Assembly (NCBI GenBank): GCA_944320305.1
Contig: CALUGW010000002.1
Location: 62,001-126,000 of the forward strand
DNA from: an uncultured Prevotella sp.
GTDB taxonomy: Bacteria; Bacteroidota; Bacteroidia; Bacteroidales; Bacteroidaceae
Direction of reading: 5' to 3'
DNA: 64,000 bases
The translations under genes were made by a program, and so were the position numbers. Of this stretch, positions 1 to 8,335 are shown in pieces; within the stretch, counting starts at the first letter, position 1; the number at the start of each line of letters is the position of its first letter. The notes under the pieces were generated by a model. That model saw only the letters and a list, made by a program, of their open reading frames with translations, made no database searches and was not told where the DNA came from.

Positions 1-16
1 GAAGTATTTTTTTCAT
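1..16 (-). CDS. 5' end of an unidentified gene running out of the window
   Basis: Read on the minus strand, the first 16 bases give ATG AAA AAA ATA CTT, i.e. M-K-K-I-L. This is a typical lysine-rich start of a secreted or membrane protein. A well-formed promoter lies 37-68 bases upstream on the same strand. Only five codons are visible, so the product cannot be named. It is divergent from the GH28-GH43 gene. Confidence 0.45.
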
Positions 17-52
17 ATTTCTGGATTTCGTCATGATTATGTTTTCAGGCTG

Positions 53-84
53 CAAAGGTAGGCGTTATTTTGCTAACGGCAAAA
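53..84 (-). promoter_or_regulatory. Bacteroidetes-type promoter for the gene leaving the left edge
   Basis: Minus strand: the -7 box TACCTTTG is at 60-53 and the -33 box TTTTG at 84-80, with 19 bases between. This matches the TTTG-N19-TAnnTTTG consensus exactly. The -7 box is 37 bases from the ATG at 16. Confidence 0.65.
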
Positions 85-193
85 TGATTTGTATTAAAAA
101 GTATTGCGCCCGCAGCGGAGCGAAAGATGTGGAAAACGTACAAAACCACAATTATATGTACGATTTTACCATAGATAGAACCTGAACAATGCT

Positions 194-201
194 TAACTTT
201 G
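194..201 (+). promoter_or_regulatory. -7 box TAACTTTG of the GH28-GH43 gene
   Basis: TAACTTTG fits TAnnTTTG and lies 44 bases before the ATG at 246. No TTG is seen 19-20 bases upstream, so only the -7 element is supported. Confidence 0.45.
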
Positions 202-245
202 CAGACAACACAAGCAATGAACACAAACCAAAACAATAAACAATT

Positions 246-2794
246 ATGTCACTGACAAGCATCATTTGCGCCGCCGCGCTACTGACGGCGGGCCAGATCG
301 GGCCAAAGAACATGCCCGAAAGCATCGAGCCGGTGACGGCTCCGTTCCCCATGCCGGAGCTGAGCCGCCCGCAGTTCAGGGCCGACACGGCCCTGGTGGA
401 GATGAACAGCGGCGGACTGTCCACCGCGAGCATCCAGACGGCTATCGACAGCATGGGTCGCCGGGGCGGCGGAACGGTGGTAATACCCGCCGGAGTGTGG
501 ACGACAGGACGCATAACGCTGAAGAGCAACGTGGAGCTGCACCTGAGCGACGGGGCCGAGCTGCGCTTCAGCGGCTACATCAATGACTATCTGCCCGCCG
601 TGTTCACCCGCGACGAGGGCGTGGAGGTCTACTCGCTGGGCGCCTGCATCTACGCCGACGGCCAGGAGAACATTGCCCTCACGGGGCGGGGCAAGATAAC
701 CGGTCCGACGACAGACTGCGAAATTTTCACCCGCAACGAGGGAATGATGATCGACGGCGTGGAAAAGAAGCCTCTGGCCGAGCGCGTGTTCGACGACAAG
801 GCGGGCAGGGCGTGTTTCTGCCCAAGACGTTCGCGCCGATAAACTGCAAGAACGTGCTCATAGAGGGCGTGACGCTGGAGCGCGGACTCTACTGGAACAT
901 AGTGCCGCAGTACTGCGAGAACGTCATCATACGCGGCGTGACGGTGAGCAGTTTCGGCCACGGCCGCACCGACGGCATAGACATCGACTCCAGTCGGGGC
1001 GTGCTCATTGAGTACTGCTCGCTCGACTGCCAGGACGACTGCTACACCATGAAGTCGGGTCGGGGCGAGGACGGCCTTAGGGTGAACCGCCCCACGGAGA
1101 ACGTCGTCATCCGCAAGAGCATCGCGCTGAGGGGCGCCGGTGGCATGGTCTGTGGCACCGAGACTGCCGGTGGGGTGCGCAACGTATATATGGCCGACTG
1201 TGTGTTCGACGGCACGGACCAGGCCTTCCGCTTCAAGACGCGCCGCCCGCGAGGCGGCTTTGTCGAGAACGTCTACGTGGAGCGCGTCCGCGCCGACATC
1301 AAGCACCAGGCGCTCTACTGCGACATGCTCGGCTCGGCCAAGTGGGTGGGCGAGCTGGCCAAGCGATACCCAGCCCGCGAGGTGACAAAGCTCACGCCGT
1401 GGTTCCGCAACATATCCATCCACGACGTGGAGATAACCGCCTGCCGACAGCTCGTCGATGTGGGCGGACTGCCGGAGAAGGTGCTGAAGAACATATTCTT
1501 CGGCAACGTAAAGGCGCGCTGCGGGAAGATAGGGCGCGTGCGCGACGCCTCGAAATTCTCGATGAAAGACGTGCGCGTGGAGACCGCCGACAGCGTGCTG
1601 GAGATTGACAACTGCGACTTCGCCTCGTTCTTCGGCTTCAGCAACACCGCCACGGGCCGCCCCGTGGACATACGCAAGAAGGGCGGCGAGTGCCGCTACC
1701 TGAACGTGCAGACCTACCCGCTGGCTCCGGTGACATACAACTCGATACGCCCCGGCGAGGTGTGGCTCGACACCGAGGGCAAGCCCATACAGGCGCACGG
1801 CTTCCAGGTGACGCGCATCGGCGACAAGTACTACTGGTATGGCGAGGACAAGACGAACACGCTCTTCGGCACGAACATGATGTTCGGCGGAGTGAGGTGC
1901 TACTCGTCAACCGACTTCTACAACTGGAAGGACGAGGGACTCATCGTCACCCCCGACCCCGACCCGGCCTCGCCCACACACCACTGCCAGAAGCTGGAGC
2001 GGCCGCACATACTGCGCAGCCCCAAGACGGGCCGGTGGGTGTGCTGGCTGAAGTCGCAGAGCAACGACGGACACTTCGTAATACTTGAGGCCGACAGCTT
2101 CATGGGGCCCTACAGATACGTGCGCAGCCTGAAACCCTGCGGATTCGCCGTGGGCGACTTCGATATGTACTCCGACCCTGAGACGGGCAAGGGCTACGTG
2201 TGGTTCGAGCGGCCGCACTGGGAGCAGATATGCGCCGAGCTGACCGACGACTATCTCGACGCCAGCGGCAAGTACTCGGAGCACTTCGTGGGGCAGACGC
2301 CCCCGCTGACGCGCGAGGCCGCCGCCCACTTCGTGATGGACGGTCGCCACTACATCTACACGTCGGGCACCACAGGCTACACCCCCAACCCATCGGAGGT
2401 GGCCGTGTTCGACGACTACCACGGCGACTACAAGACGCTGGGCAACCCGCACATAGGCGACCCCTACGACCACTCGTTCTGCTCGCAGATAACGAGCGTC
2501 ATAAAGATTCCGGGCAAGAATCTCTACGTGGCCATGGCCGACCGCTGGCAGCCACACACCAACAAGACAGACATACCGAAAAAGGAGTGGAACTCGTTCC
2601 TGAAGCGCTACAAGGACCACCGCCCCTACCCACGCGACTTCAAGACGCCGCGGCCGGCCGACAGATTCTACACGCTGGTGAACCCCAACCAGGATGTCTA
2701 CAAGGCCACCTACGTGTTCCTGCCCATCGTCGTCAAGGACGGAGTGCCAATGATAGAGTGGAAAGACGAGTGGCGGATAGAGGACTACGACTGA
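246..2794 (+). pseudogene. GH28 (polygalacturonase-like) - GH43 fusion, broken by a frameshift near 808
   Basis: This is a two-domain polysaccharide hydrolase read in two frames. Frame one (246-842) has a weak signal peptide and the start of a GH28 beta-helix, with the motif GGGTVVIPAGVWTTG. Frame two continues the helix from about 809 with FLPKTFAPINCKNVLIEG, TDGIDIDSS, QDDCYTMKSG and RFKTRRPRGG. At about 1,700 it passes into a five-blade GH43-type domain (KPIQAHGFQV, YYWYGEDK, GDFDMYSDPE). Adding one G to the run at 808-810 restores a continuous reading of KAGRGVFLPK, so a single-base deletion separates the frames. The usual GH28 Gly-His-Gly is Gly-Ala-Gly here (GAGGMVCGTE). The likely substrate is a pectic or galactose-containing side chain (inference). 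Either a true pseudogene or a homopolymer sequencing error is possible. Confidence 0.8.
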
Positions 2795-2865
2795 CGCTAC
2801 CGCCCCGGCAGAACGCACGAAAGCCTCGCCGCCACAACAAAGATTAACATTCGGACGGACAGAAT

Positions 2866-3030
2866 TTAACACGACCGAAAGTGACGAAATAGAGCCGGGA
2901 AAGCGGTTTCCGCACGCCCGCAAGGCGTGAAAAACACGACAAAACTGCAATAAGGGCCGTTTCGAGATGCGAAACGGCCCTTATTGCAAAGCGATATAGG
3001 CCATATTGCAAGGCAAAACAGCCTTATCGC
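2866..3030. repeat. Interspersed element copy A with 22-bp GGCC modules
   Basis: The gene-free stretch 2795-3363 lies between convergent genes. From 2866 it shares with copy E the start TTTAACAC followed by GAAATAGA. It then carries about four degenerate modules, including GCGATATAGGCCATATTGC. Inside it, 2947-2964 and 2970-2987 form a perfect 18-bp inverted repeat with a 5-base loop. I see no gene in the stretch. Confidence 0.7.
2947..2987. terminator. Perfect 18-bp hairpin between convergent genes, possible bidirectional terminator
   Basis: The arms GCAATAAGGGCCGTTTCG and CGAAACGGCCCTTATTGC are exactly complementary around the loop AGATG. The hairpin lies between the 3' ends of the GH43 and GH2 genes. 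There is no strong T-run, so the termination role is inferred from position and stem strength. Confidence 0.45.
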
Positions 3031-3296
3031 GCAGCTTCTTATGCTAAAACACACTAAATTCCAACGAATATCAGCGCACAGTATTAACACATTTTAAGCA
3101 CACTTTTACACACACTTCTTCTAACACCCACAGTATCAGGCATTTAACATTGCGCACCTGAGACTGCGATATACGCCGCCAAAGATGCAGTCGGCGCAAA
3201 ATACGCCACTCACGGACGGTTTGCCGGGCCGCGTTTTAACATTTACGGAGCATAAACGAGCTATGCCGCACACCGCAATCACGCGCCATAAGAAAC

Positions 3297-3335
3297 AAAA
3301 AAGGCCGCGCCAAACATCATGGCGTGGCCTTTTTT
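3297..3335 (-). terminator. Rho-independent terminator of the GH35-GH2 operon
   Basis: AAAAAGGCC-G-CGCCA, a loop, then TGGCG-T-GGCCTTTTT forms a stem flanked by A-runs and T-runs. It sits 29 bases past the stop of the GH2 gene. On the minus strand the stem is followed by a run of T. Confidence 0.75.
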
Positions 3336-3363
3336 ACCTTTTTACTCTTTTACCTTTCTACCC

Positions 3364-6216
3364 TTACTTGAGTTTCGGTTTCAGCTCGTCGGGCGAGTCG
3401 TTGGTGAACATATTCACCGCCGGAGCCTCCTTCTCAAACAGGTTGGTGATTACCTGCGGGTCGAGCGTGATGGCCGGGCGGAAGCTGTCGCCCGCCACAT
3501 AGTCTATTATGGCCTTGCGCATCTGGCGCGCCACGGGGCGGTTTTCGAGGTCGCTGTCAATGTCGATGGTGGTCATGAGCAGCTTGCCGCCCAATACGTT
3601 GGCCTCGACCACCATGCCGAGCTTGCGGCTGATGTGCCACGTGTCGATGGGCTGCACGGGCGGCTGGTAGGCGGCGGGGAAGTCGCGTAGGTTCATCACC
3701 TGCGCCTTGTTGACCAGCTCCCACCAGTTGAGGTTGGTCCAGTTGTCAGTCGGGAACTCGCTGAAGAGCGGGTGCCCGGTGTCGATGTATGCTCCGGTGG
3801 TGTGCGGCGGGCGCATCTTGAACCAGCTCGTGTTCCAGAACACCGGCAGGTAGGTCTGCTTCACGTCGTTGCCGAAGCGCACCTTGCCTGCGGCGGTGAT
3901 GAGCACGCGCCCCCCTTTCTTAAGCGTGGCGATGGCCTCGGCGTCGAGCGTGTCGGTGATGAGCACGCCCTTGGCCTCGGGCATCTGCGTCTCGGCGGGG
4001 TAGACCCAGAACTCCCAGCTGTTCTCTATCTTCTGCCCTACATCGTTCTTTGGCGTAGTCCTGACGGTGAGGCGCAGCTTCGACGGTTCCGTGAAGGCCG
4101 CGAGGGGCAGCGTGACGGTGCCCAACGCGCGGTTCTTGCCCACGGTTATGTCGCCGCTGAAGAGCTGGCCCTTGGCCACCTCGGCGCCTTTCGTGTCGGT
4201 GACGGTGTAGGTGGTGAGCGCGTCGCGGAGCGTCTCACGGTATGCGTTGTACATCTCCACGTCCACTTTAAGCGTCTCTTTGTTTGTGTAAACGAACTTG
4301 GGGAACTTTGCCAGCGGCACTATCGGCGAGCAGAACTGCGTCCAGTCGGCGGCTGTGCAGTAGCCCTTCTCGCGCCAGAACACGTTGAGTACGCCCACGA
4401 GAGCCGTTCCCTGGCCGCTGTAGTCGTTGAGCGCGAGCATCTGGAAGCCCGCGTAGTCTGGCGTGCGGAGGTTGCGCTCCACATCGTATTTGTAGGCGAG
4501 GGTCTGCAGCTTGCCGCTGGCCATGAGGAACTTCTCTGCCTGCGAGGCCATGCCGTTGTCTTTCAGCAGGTCGGCGAATATCTCAAAGTTGTGCGCTTTG
4601 TACGCCCCGGTGTACTGCGAGGTCTCCTTCAGGTCGGGGAACGCGCACCACTGGCCCAGCTCGTGGCTCAGATAAGGCTCGTTAACGTCGAACACTATCG
4701 GCTTGCGGCCTTTCTGCGTCACCTGCATTATGTTCTTGAGGAAGTCGTCAGTGGACTGCGGTGCGCGGCGGTCCCAGTCGAGTCCGCGTGCGCCGCCCTT
4801 CACGTGGTATTCGCTCTTGGGATCCCAGGCCCATCCGCCGCCTACGGACGCGCCGCAATACACGCGGCGGTCGTCGCCCGTCTGCTTCCAGTGGTCAACG
4901 AAGTCGCCCACCCAAGTCACCCAGTCGCCCGCCGGCTCGTTGCCGGCAGCCAGCATGCAGAACGAGGGATGGTTGCCGTAGAACTCCACCATGCGCTCGG
5001 TCTCCTGCAAGAGATAGTGGTCTATGTTCATGCCGCGGCCCAGGCGGACGCCGTGGTTTGGCCACGACGGCCCTTCGGGCTGCAGGTAGAAGCCCACCTT
5101 GTCGGCGGCCTTGAAGGCAGCCTCGGGCGGACAGAAGGAGTGGAAGCGCATCATGTTCAGCCCGTACTCCTTGCACTTGCGGAACACGGCGAGCCACGAC
5201 TCCTCGTCGGTGGGCGGGTAGCCCGTCAGCGGGAAGCAGCAGTTCTCCACCGTTCCGCGCATCCAGATGGGCCGTCCGTTGATGTAGAACTGGCGGCCGC
5301 GCACCTCAATCTTGCGCATTCCGAAGTCGGTCTGTACGGTGTCCTGGCCGAGCACCGACGTGAGGGTGTAGAGGTTCGGTGTGAACTCGTCCCAAAGCTT
5401 CACGTCATCGCCCATGGGCAGCGTCACTTTCACCACGCCGTCGGCATTGGCCACGAGCTTCCTGTGCTCATAGTCTTTGCCCGCCACATTGAAGCGCAGG
5501 TCGTACTTGCCCTTGCCGCCGTCTATTCTCACCTCCACGTCGATGGTCTTTGCGTCGATGTCGGGATAGACCTGCACGTTGGCGATGTAGACTTCGGGGC
5601 GTGCCTGCAGCTCCATCAGGCCGGCAATGCCGTTCCAGTCGCCCTGCGTCTGGTCGGTTACGCTGTGCGAGTCCTGCCCCACACAGACGTTCTCGATGCC
5701 GTTGTAGACCTTGACGGCAATCTCGTTGTCCTGTCCGGGCAGCAGATAGTCGGTCACCTCGAACACATGCGGCACGCTGAGCGACGAGTCGCGGCCCACC
5801 TGTTTGCCGTTTATGAACACCGTGGTCTCTATGTGCGGGCGCTCAAGATGGAGCAGCACGCGGCGTTTCTTCCACGCCTCAGGCACGCTCACAGTGCGCG
5901 AGTACCACGCATTGCCTACGTAGTGCTTGTCTGGCGTGAGGAAAAACGGGAACTTCATCTTGCCCGGCTGGCGGTATTTCTCCATGTATGGGTTGAAGAA
6001 GAAGGAGGAGTCGTAGAGGCTGCTCACCCACTTCGTCTCCACCGTCACCTCGTTTCCCTTGCCGTTGGTGAGCATGGAGCCGGGCAAGGTAACCTTGTCG
6101 TTGTACTCCGGGCTGTCTCCCTGGGCGAATTTCCATTCGCCCGAGAGGTCAACCTTGTCTTGGGCAGTGGCCGCCATGCAGGCCATCGCCGCCAATGCAA
6201 TCAAATATTTCTTCAT
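3364..6216 (-). CDS. Glycoside hydrolase family 2 protein, exported
   Basis: This 950-residue protein is probably a beta-galactosidase or beta-glucuronidase type exo-enzyme acting in the periplasm. Residues 1-18 form a signal peptide (MKKYLIALAAMACMAATAQ). A sugar-binding domain follows (LHLERPHIETTVFINGKQVG, about 122-141), then an Ig-like domain and the TIM barrel from about 300. The barrel holds the acid/base Glu427 in AAGNEPAG and a likely nucleophile Glu519 in LSHELGQW. The C-terminal 250 residues are an additional domain seen in long GH2 members. Its ATG overlaps the stop of the upstream GH35 gene (ATGA), so the two are translationally coupled. The exact substrate cannot be read from sequence. 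Confidence 0.88.
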   Translation of the reverse strand: MKKYLIALAAMACMAATAQDKVDLSGEWKFAQGDSPEYNDKVTLPGSMLTNGKGNEVTVETKWVSSLYDSSFFFNPYMEKYRQPGKMKFPFFLTPDKHYVGNAWYSRTVSVPEAWKKRRVLLHLERPHIETTVFINGKQVGRDSSLSVPHVFEVTDYLLPGQDNEIAVKVYNGIENVCVGQDSHSVTDQTQGDWNGIAGLMELQARPEVYIANVQVYPDIDAKTIDVEVRIDGGKGKYDLRFNVAGKDYEHRKLVANADGVVKVTLPMGDDVKLWDEFTPNLYTLTSVLGQDTVQTDFGMRKIEVRGRQFYINGRPIWMRGTVENCCFPLTGYPPTDEESWLAVFRKCKEYGLNMMRFHSFCPPEAAFKAADKVGFYLQPEGPSWPNHGVRLGRGMNIDHYLLQETERMVEFYGNHPSFCMLAAGNEPAGDWVTWVGDFVDHWKQTGDDRRVYCGASVGGGWAWDPKSEYHVKGGARGLDWDRRAPQSTDDFLKNIMQVTQKGRKPIVFDVNEPYLSHELGQWCAFPDLKETSQYTGAYKAHNFEIFADLLKDNGMASQAEKFLMASGKLQTLAYKYDVERNLRTPDYAGFQMLALNDYSGQGTALVGVLNVFWREKGYCTAADWTQFCSPIVPLAKFPKFVYTNKETLKVDVEMYNAYRETLRDALTTYTVTDTKGAEVAKGQLFSGDITVGKNRALGTVTLPLAAFTEPSKLRLTVRTTPKNDVGQKIENSWEFWVYPAETQMPEAKGVLITDTLDAEAIATLKKGGRVLITAAGKVRFGNDVKQTYLPVFWNTSWFKMRPPHTTGAYIDTGHPLFSEFPTDNWTNLNWWELVNKAQVMNLRDFPAAYQPPVQPIDTWHISRKLGMVVEANVLGGKLLMTTIDIDSDLENRPVARQMRKAIIDYVAGDSFRPAITLDPQVITNLFEKEAPAVNMFTNDSPDELKPKLK

Positions 6217-8246
6217 AATCTGTTGGTTACTGATACTTTAAGCACTTCCTCTCCCGGCTCGCTCACGTTGGCCTCGCGCGGGAAGTAGACCGGCATATCC
6301 TTCTGGAGCGGCAGGACGCGCAGTTCCAGCTGCTTGCAGTCGTCGGGCAGACGCCACAGCCCCATGAGGAAGGGGCGGCCGTTGTAGAAGTTATCTGCCA
6401 CGAGCTTGCCGTCGGCGTAGAGCCGTGCCACGTCGCCACGATAGTCGATTCGAAGCAAGCGGCCAGCCCTTAAGCGAGGCTCCGGCAAGTCGATGGTGTA
6501 GACGGCAGCAGCGTCGAAGTCGGCATCAGATGGCTGCTCTGCCACCTTCATCGCTCCCATCTTTATCTGCCGGGGCGCGCCCGCCTCCCTCACCTTGGCC
6601 AGAGTGACACCCACAGCGAGGTCGTCAACACCGCGAAGAGGCAGGAAGAGCCTACCCGCATCGTCGGAATCAAGCAAGTAGATGTTGCCGTAGACAGGTT
6701 TTTCCGTGCCACGCGGCTTTACGTTTCGGAGCGTTTTGCCGTCAACGCAAATCTCCGTTGGCACTCCCTTTATCTGCTCCAAGTATATCTTTCCGTCGCG
6801 GCGGGCTATCAGCTGAGCCGTTGCATACCTCATGCCGGCGATGTTCACGGGGAAGATGCACGACGTACCGGCAGGTATCGTAATCGGTTTGCGTGGAAAC
6901 TTTTGACCGAGCACACTGAACTGCACGCCCTTCTTGGCAGTCAGGTTCTGCAAACGCTCGTAGTTGTTCACAAAGACAAAGCCGCTGTCACCCAGCGAAC
7001 GGTACGACCAACGCAGGTGACTGTCATCACCTTTCCTTATATCCTGCGGGCAAGGGAAAGCGGCATCCATTGGCGCAAGCGTCTCTCCGAAGTCGTGCAT
7101 GAACAGGTGGAGCTTGCGCAACATATAATAATGAGGCCACCTCTGGCCGTATTCTCCCAGTGGGGCATAGTACTCATAGCTCTTCACGGGCAGGTCGTTG
7201 TGGTTGGTGGCGGGCGATGCCTGACACTCGTTGAGATGTGTCAGCTTGCCGTCAGGGTTGGTTCCTCCGTGGTACATGTAGTAGCCGAGCAGGTTGCTGC
7301 CGCTGCCCAGCTTCACCACCGCCATCGAATAGGCATCCTCCGGATATACGTAGACGCGGCGGTGATACGACGGAATCATGCCGCCGCCAAGCTCGCAGGT
7401 GAAGTAAGGATACTGCTCGTCGCCCTTGCTCAGCCTTTCCTTCTGCTCGCCGAGCTGCTCGGTGGCTATCGCTGTGGAGCTGCGGAAAGCCTTGAAGTTG
7501 AAGGCTTTGTAGTAGTTTCCGGCCGTCTCCTTGGTAGAGCGGTCCCAGAAGCCGTCGGCATAGTCGCCATAGAGCGGCAGCATCTCGCCGAAAGGCACGG
7601 GGCGCGTAAGCTCAGGCCAGCCCGTGCGGGTGTAGAACGGCAGGTCGAAGCCAATGGAGAGGGCGAGCTTCTTGAGCGCCATGAGGTAGTTGCCGTTGCG
7701 CTGCTCGTTGTCAAACTGCACGGCAATGACCGGCCCGCCGTCCTTCCACTGCATCCCGATCACCTGCGAATAGATCTGGCGGTAGAGCTTGTCTACATAC
7801 GACATGAACTGCCTGTTGGTGTCGCGTGTCTTGCATCCCTTGGTGAACACCCAGTCGGGGATGCCCCCGCAGCGCACCTCGCCATGGCAGAACGGGCCGA
7901 TGCGCAGGATTACGGGCAGCCCCTGAGCCTTGCAGATTTCGAGGAAGCGACGCAAGTCGCGCTGCCCGCTCCAGTCGAACACGCCTTCCTGCTCCTCCAC
8001 GTGGTTCCAGAACACGTAGTTGGCGATCATCGTCACGCCGCCTTCCTTCATCTTGCGCACCTCCCTCTCCCACTCGTCGGCAGGTATGCGTGAGTAATGC
8101 ACCTCGCCCATCACGGGCACCACGCGCCTGCCGTCGATGATAAGACTGCGCGAATCCCACTTCACCTCTGGCACTGCGGCCTGCGCAGGCAGACCGGCCA
8201 GAGCCGAGGCGAAAAGCAGGGAAAAAAGTTTTAGCCTTGCTTTCAT
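6213..8246 (-). CDS. Glycoside hydrolase family 35 beta-galactosidase, exported
   Basis: This 677-residue protein has an N-terminal signal peptide (KLFSLLFASALAGLPAQA). The GH35 TIM barrel opens with IDGRRVVPVMGEVHYSRIP and contains NYVFWNHVEEQEGVFDW and RIGPFCHGEVRCGGIPDW. The acid/base is Glu181 in VQFDNEQ; many relatives have IENE at this place. The nucleophile is Glu285 in FTCELGGGM. A galactose-binding-like region follows. It is the first gene of a two-gene operon with GH2 and has its own upstream promoter. It is expected to remove terminal beta-galactose from glycans. Family assignment is firm; the natural glycan is not known. Confidence 0.92.
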   Translation of the reverse strand: MKARLKLFSLLFASALAGLPAQAAVPEVKWDSRSLIIDGRRVVPVMGEVHYSRIPADEWEREVRKMKEGGVTMIANYVFWNHVEEQEGVFDWSGQRDLRRFLEICKAQGLPVILRIGPFCHGEVRCGGIPDWVFTKGCKTRDTNRQFMSYVDKLYRQIYSQVIGMQWKDGGPVIAVQFDNEQRNGNYLMALKKLALSIGFDLPFYTRTGWPELTRPVPFGEMLPLYGDYADGFWDRSTKETAGNYYKAFNFKAFRSSTAIATEQLGEQKERLSKGDEQYPYFTCELGGGMIPSYHRRVYVYPEDAYSMAVVKLGSGSNLLGYYMYHGGTNPDGKLTHLNECQASPATNHNDLPVKSYEYYAPLGEYGQRWPHYYMLRKLHLFMHDFGETLAPMDAAFPCPQDIRKGDDSHLRWSYRSLGDSGFVFVNNYERLQNLTAKKGVQFSVLGQKFPRKPITIPAGTSCIFPVNIAGMRYATAQLIARRDGKIYLEQIKGVPTEICVDGKTLRNVKPRGTEKPVYGNIYLLDSDDAGRLFLPLRGVDDLAVGVTLAKVREAGAPRQIKMGAMKVAEQPSDADFDAAAVYTIDLPEPRLRAGRLLRIDYRGDVARLYADGKLVADNFYNGRPFLMGLWRLPDDCKQLELRVLPLQKDMPVYFPREANVSEPGEEVLKVSVTNRL

Positions 8247-8292
8247 AAGTCGTCTTTGGTTATTTGATATTCTATTTCAAGTTACAACAATG

Positions 8293-8323
8293 CAAATTTA
8301 ATACATTTTAAACCGAAATGCAA
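8293..8323 (-). promoter_or_regulatory. Promoter of the GH35-GH2 operon
   Basis: Minus strand: TAAATTTG at 8300-8293 is the -7 box and TTG at 8323-8321 the -33 box, 20 bases apart. The -7 box is 47 bases upstream of the GH35 ATG at 8246. Confidence 0.6.
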
Positions 8324-8335
8324 GCAAAACGCCAC

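Noticed and set aside
2947..3030. CRISPR array as an explanation for the 22-bp modules
   Set aside because: Units are contiguous with no unique spacers, are degenerate and palindromic, and no cas genes are present.
2866..3090. Minus-strand frame of 74 codons between the GH43 and GH2 genes
   Set aside because: It reads through the repeat and the perfect hairpin of copy A. There is no promoter or family likeness.
3772..6288. Very long plus-strand frame opposite the GH2 gene
   Set aside because: It is the antisense shadow of a GC-rich gene. The translation is His/Val/Arg-rich with no domain, while the minus strand has clear GH2 motifs.
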